Positions 61,928 to 64,000 of a DNA stretch of 64,000 nt are shown here, piece after piece (the stretch's first letter is position 1; each line of letters opens with the position of its first letter). Where the stretch lies: the NCBI GenBank assembly GCA_037903475.1, contig JBAJFG010000384.1, positions 1,185,001 to 1,249,000 on the forward strand. The letters are read 5' to 3'. A model generated the notes under the pieces. It was not told the origin of the DNA. It ran no database searches and saw nothing but the letters and a program-made list of their open reading frames with translations. The translations under genes and the position numbers were made by a program. This DNA is from Ancylostoma caninum (lineage: Eukaryota > Nematoda > Chromadorea > Rhabditida > Ancylostomatidae).

Positions 61928-62133
61928 AGGTAGCCGCTATACTCCTCGAGGAGTATAGCACCCTGCGTTGCCGTTGTCGGCGACGGCGGCCGCCGACATT
62001 GGCGATCGATCGTTGCCGACGACGGCGGCCGCCGCGACGCCCCGCCCACATTCGATTCGCGCCGGCCTCACAGTCGCTAGCGATGGCGACGCGGGGTGCT
62101 ACAGTCCTCGAGGACTATGACGGCAGTGTTACG
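61928..62133. mobile_element. GC-rich MITE, copy 2, with self-palindromic ends
   Basis: The left end GTAGCCGCTATACTCC continues through TATACTCCTCGAGGAGTATA, a perfect 20-bp palindrome, to GCACCCTGCG. The right end is the inverse, with GTCCTCGAGGACT as its own palindrome. The interior has GCGACGGCGGCCGCCG blocks. It is the shorter relative of 41,702-42,012. Confidence 0.8.
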
Positions 62134-62244
62134 AGTTTCGCCACTTTGCCATGCCGTACGACCATCAGGGAATCGCCTCTTTTTGAAAAGGAAAGACTTC
62201 CTGAAAGAACTTGTTGGTCGACAACAAGGTAGAGCACTGTGCCT

Positions 62245-62395
62245 CGTCACAGCCTCTCAGACACTCGGACCGGCTGAGCCGCGCGACAACCGGCCGAGTG
62301 CACGTCGGGAAACCGGCTCAGCCGATTCCGAGATGCCGCTCGGCCGGTATCGCGGACCGCTCAGCCGGTGATTGCGCGCCGCTCTGCCGGCATGA
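62245..62395. repeat. GC-rich short repeat cluster
   Basis: ACCGGCTGAGC, CGGCCGAG and GCTCAGCCGG units recur about every 25 bases in both orientations. It is beside MITE copy 2 and may be its extension or a separate element core. Confidence 0.5.
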
Positions 62396-62808
62396 TAACG
62401 GCGACATTCACTAGCGTATTCAAAATATGGTTAAAAGCGACATTGCAATTATACAAAATAGGCCATAAAATGCGGATAACGATACATTTTATTAACTTTT
62501 TCGACATGAGAAATAATACGGCGATGAACACCCATAATAAGAAGAATCTTCGAGTGCTGTAAGCAAATTTGTGTCCTTCCACACTGGAGTGTGTGAATTA
62601 CTAGTGAGCAAACATAACAAGTATATGAACAAAATCATATTTTTCTTGTATTTCTTTCTACGCGTTGCAGTTGTCACAAGTCCTTTGCACATCTGTTTTG
62701 GTTACCCAGTTAGCAGTAGCGGACGCAGAAAGTGCGCGGGAGGGGAAGGGGGGGGGGCGTGGGAAAAAAGTGGGGTCTCCGCCGCTTTGGGGACCCAGAT
62801 GGGATATA

Positions 62809-63087
62809 AGGATAAAGGATAAAGTGGTCGGCGTTAATCAATCCCGTCACGAGGGATGCGCCACGCATTCGACTTCATCTGAGCATCGTAGAGGCGTTGA
62901 ATGCGTATGTGCCCTGTACAATGACTTGCGGGGGGCACCCGATGTACCAAGTCAGTGCTTCATCCTCCCAGACTCCTCTGGTACCAATTTACCGACCCCG
63001 GAGGGATGGAAGGCTTGGTTGGCCTCGGGCGGGATCGAACCATCGATCGTGTGCGTGCGCAGCGAGCCTCTTACCACTGCGCCACAC
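62809..63087 (-). mobile_element. tRNA-derived SINE, copy A, with 18-bp target duplication
   Basis: On the minus strand the SINE begins GTGTGGCGCAGTGGTAAGAG, with an A box at 63,074-63,084 and a B box GGTTCGATCCC at 63,031-63,041. It ends in a (TTTATCC)n tail. The duplication GGACCCAGATGGGATATA flanks it at 62,791-62,808 and 63,088-63,105. It lacks the first few bases of copy B, a small 5' truncation. Otherwise it is identical to copy B over the shared 280 bp. The head looks like a Pol III promoter from a tRNA gene; apparent frames inside it are not genes. Confidence 0.92.
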
Positions 63088-63196
63088 GGACCCAGATGGG
63101 ATATAAAACTAATAAAATATTAATTATAATAGTAAATGATAGATAAAAGTTATACTAAAACTAACGATAAAAATAAACAATTAAAATAAACTAATA

Positions 63197-63483
63197 AAGG
63201 ATAAAGGATAAAGTGGTCGGCGTTAATCAATCCCGTCACGAGGGATGCGCCACGCATTCGACTTCATCTGAGCATCGTAGAGGCGTTGAATGCGTATGTG
63301 CCCTGTACAATGACTTGCGGGGGGCACCCGATGTACCAAGTCAGTGCTTCATCCTCCCAGACTCCTCTGGTACCAATTTACCGACCCCGGAGGGATGGAA
63401 GGCTTGGTTGGCCTCGGGCGGGATCGAACCATCGATCGTGTGCGTGCGCAGCGAGCCTCTTACCACTGCGCCACACGCGCCCC
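63197..63483 (-). mobile_element. tRNA-derived SINE, copy B, with 14-bp target duplication
   Basis: Identical to copy A from 63,197 to 63,477 (copy A 62,808-63,088) and longer at its 5' head, starting GGGGCGCGTGTGGCGC on the minus strand. The target duplication AAAATAAACTAATA lies at 63,183-63,196 and 63,484-63,497. The A and B boxes are at about 63,463-63,473 and 63,420-63,430. The identity with copy A implies recent insertion or a recent shared source. Confidence 0.92.
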
Positions 63484-63587
63484 AAAATAAACTAATACAA
63501 GGTTTTTATCTGTAATTTCGAAAATTTGGCAACCCATTTTCGGGGGGGGGGGGGCGCTCCCCCCATGCGTCCGCCATTGCGAGTTAG

Positions 63588-64000
63588 CCTACGTTAGCAG
63601 CCTTTCTCCTTCATACCCCAAGTGCTTATTCTGAAGACATGTGAGGTTGCTTTAGATAATCTCCAAGATACTGATTATGACTGCTGAAGTAACTTTAGAA
63701 GTCATCGCTACCGTTTCTTCATAGACCCAGCGATAGTTGAAAATCTGTGCTTCAGTAGTCGTATGTGTGAATAATCCTCTCTAAAGTCGAATGAATTAGT
63801 TTATAGGATTTTCGAACATTTAGTCGAGGCAAACAATGAATAGTCAGACAGCAAACGACAAAATGCTGAATTGTTCTCGTGCCCACCTCTTGTTGCAGTC
63901 ATTGATCCTCCCCGACTCATGCTTTCGAGACACCCCTGAAATAACCATTTGAAGCTTAATGATCAAAAGTTAAAGCAGCGAGAACGAAAAATTTTTAAAA
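63588..64000. other. No feature recognised
   Basis: AT-rich sequence to the window edge, with no supported exon. The missing 3' exons of mrpl-40 were not found here. Confidence 0.4.

Larger units (their letters stand above)
62714..63579. mobile_element. hAT-like non-autonomous transposon carrying two SINEs
   Basis: The left end CAGTAGCGGACGCA and the right end TGCGTCCGCCATTG are inverse with two mismatches in 14. The flanking octamers are CCAGTTAG (62,706-62,713) and CGAGTT AG (63,580-63,587), one mismatch, as expected for a hAT target duplication. G-rich tracts follow each end. Without the two SINEs and their duplications the element would be about 270 bp. There is no transposase. Confidence 0.85.

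Noticed and set aside
62665..63515. Repeated open frame encoding the same protein of about 100 residues twice (62.8-63.1 and 63.2-63.5 kb)
   Set aside because: The frames lie within the two identical SINE copies, antisense to a tRNA-type head, and start and stop with the SINE. They are a by-product of the repeat, not a duplicated gene.
1..64000. CRISPR arrays, operons and ribosome-binding sites
   Set aside because: The window is eukaryotic (split genes, LINEs, SINEs). No regularly spaced direct repeats with unique spacers were seen.

Overview
The window looks like a nematode chromosome, most likely a strongylid (clade V, hookworm-like) worm. The evidence is an integrin-linked kinase gene of the PAT-4 type with 11 exons and a predicted length of 466 residues, nuclear-receptor and SPT4 genes with short introns and TTTCAG-type acceptors, and a heavy load of RTE/CR1 LINEs, mariner, Helitron, hAT-like and foldback elements. 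All gene structures were built by hand from splice signals, reading phase and remembered family sequences; nothing was aligned by computer. Roughly a third of the window is recognisable transposon sequence.

Layout. 1-6.8 kb is a decayed RTE LINE (+) split by a CR1-like LINE (-), which itself carries a small MITE. A Helitron scrap follows (6.9-7.4 kb). 7.4-10.8 kb has no supported gene. 10.81-12.36 kb is a foldback transposon with an exact 8-bp target duplication and a tRNA-like segment in each arm. 13.4-16.1 kb (+) holds a nuclear hormone receptor of the NR2E group. 17.7-18.4 kb is a dead mariner (-). 22.4-23.2 kb has minus-strand exon-like pieces, one resembling a CRAL-TRIO domain. 24.43-31.94 kb (+) is pat-4/ILK, with a Tc1-like foldback element in its large second intron. 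34.75-35.22 kb (-) is spt-4. 36.3-38.0 kb is a palindromic element rich in ATTCGAA repeats. 38.56-51.49 kb (-) is a 29-exon gene, predicted at 1,029 residues, joining zinc fingers, an AT-hook, a FAR1-like segment and a MULE transposase core; an RTE LINE sits antisense in its long intron 2 and a second tRNA-bearing foldback element sits in intron 10. 54.1-56.8 kb has two more inverted-repeat elements. 57.1-60.4 kb (+) is the 5' part of mrpl-40. 62.7-63.6 kb is a hAT-like element into which two identical SINEs inserted, each with its own target duplication.

The host genes are unrelated in function: muscle attachment (ILK), transcription elongation (SPT4), mitochondrial translation (MRPL40), a nuclear receptor and a transposase-derived probable DNA-binding protein. 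There is no sign of an operon. The most notable items are the foldback family with tRNA-like cassettes in its arms and the transposase-derived zinc-finger gene.
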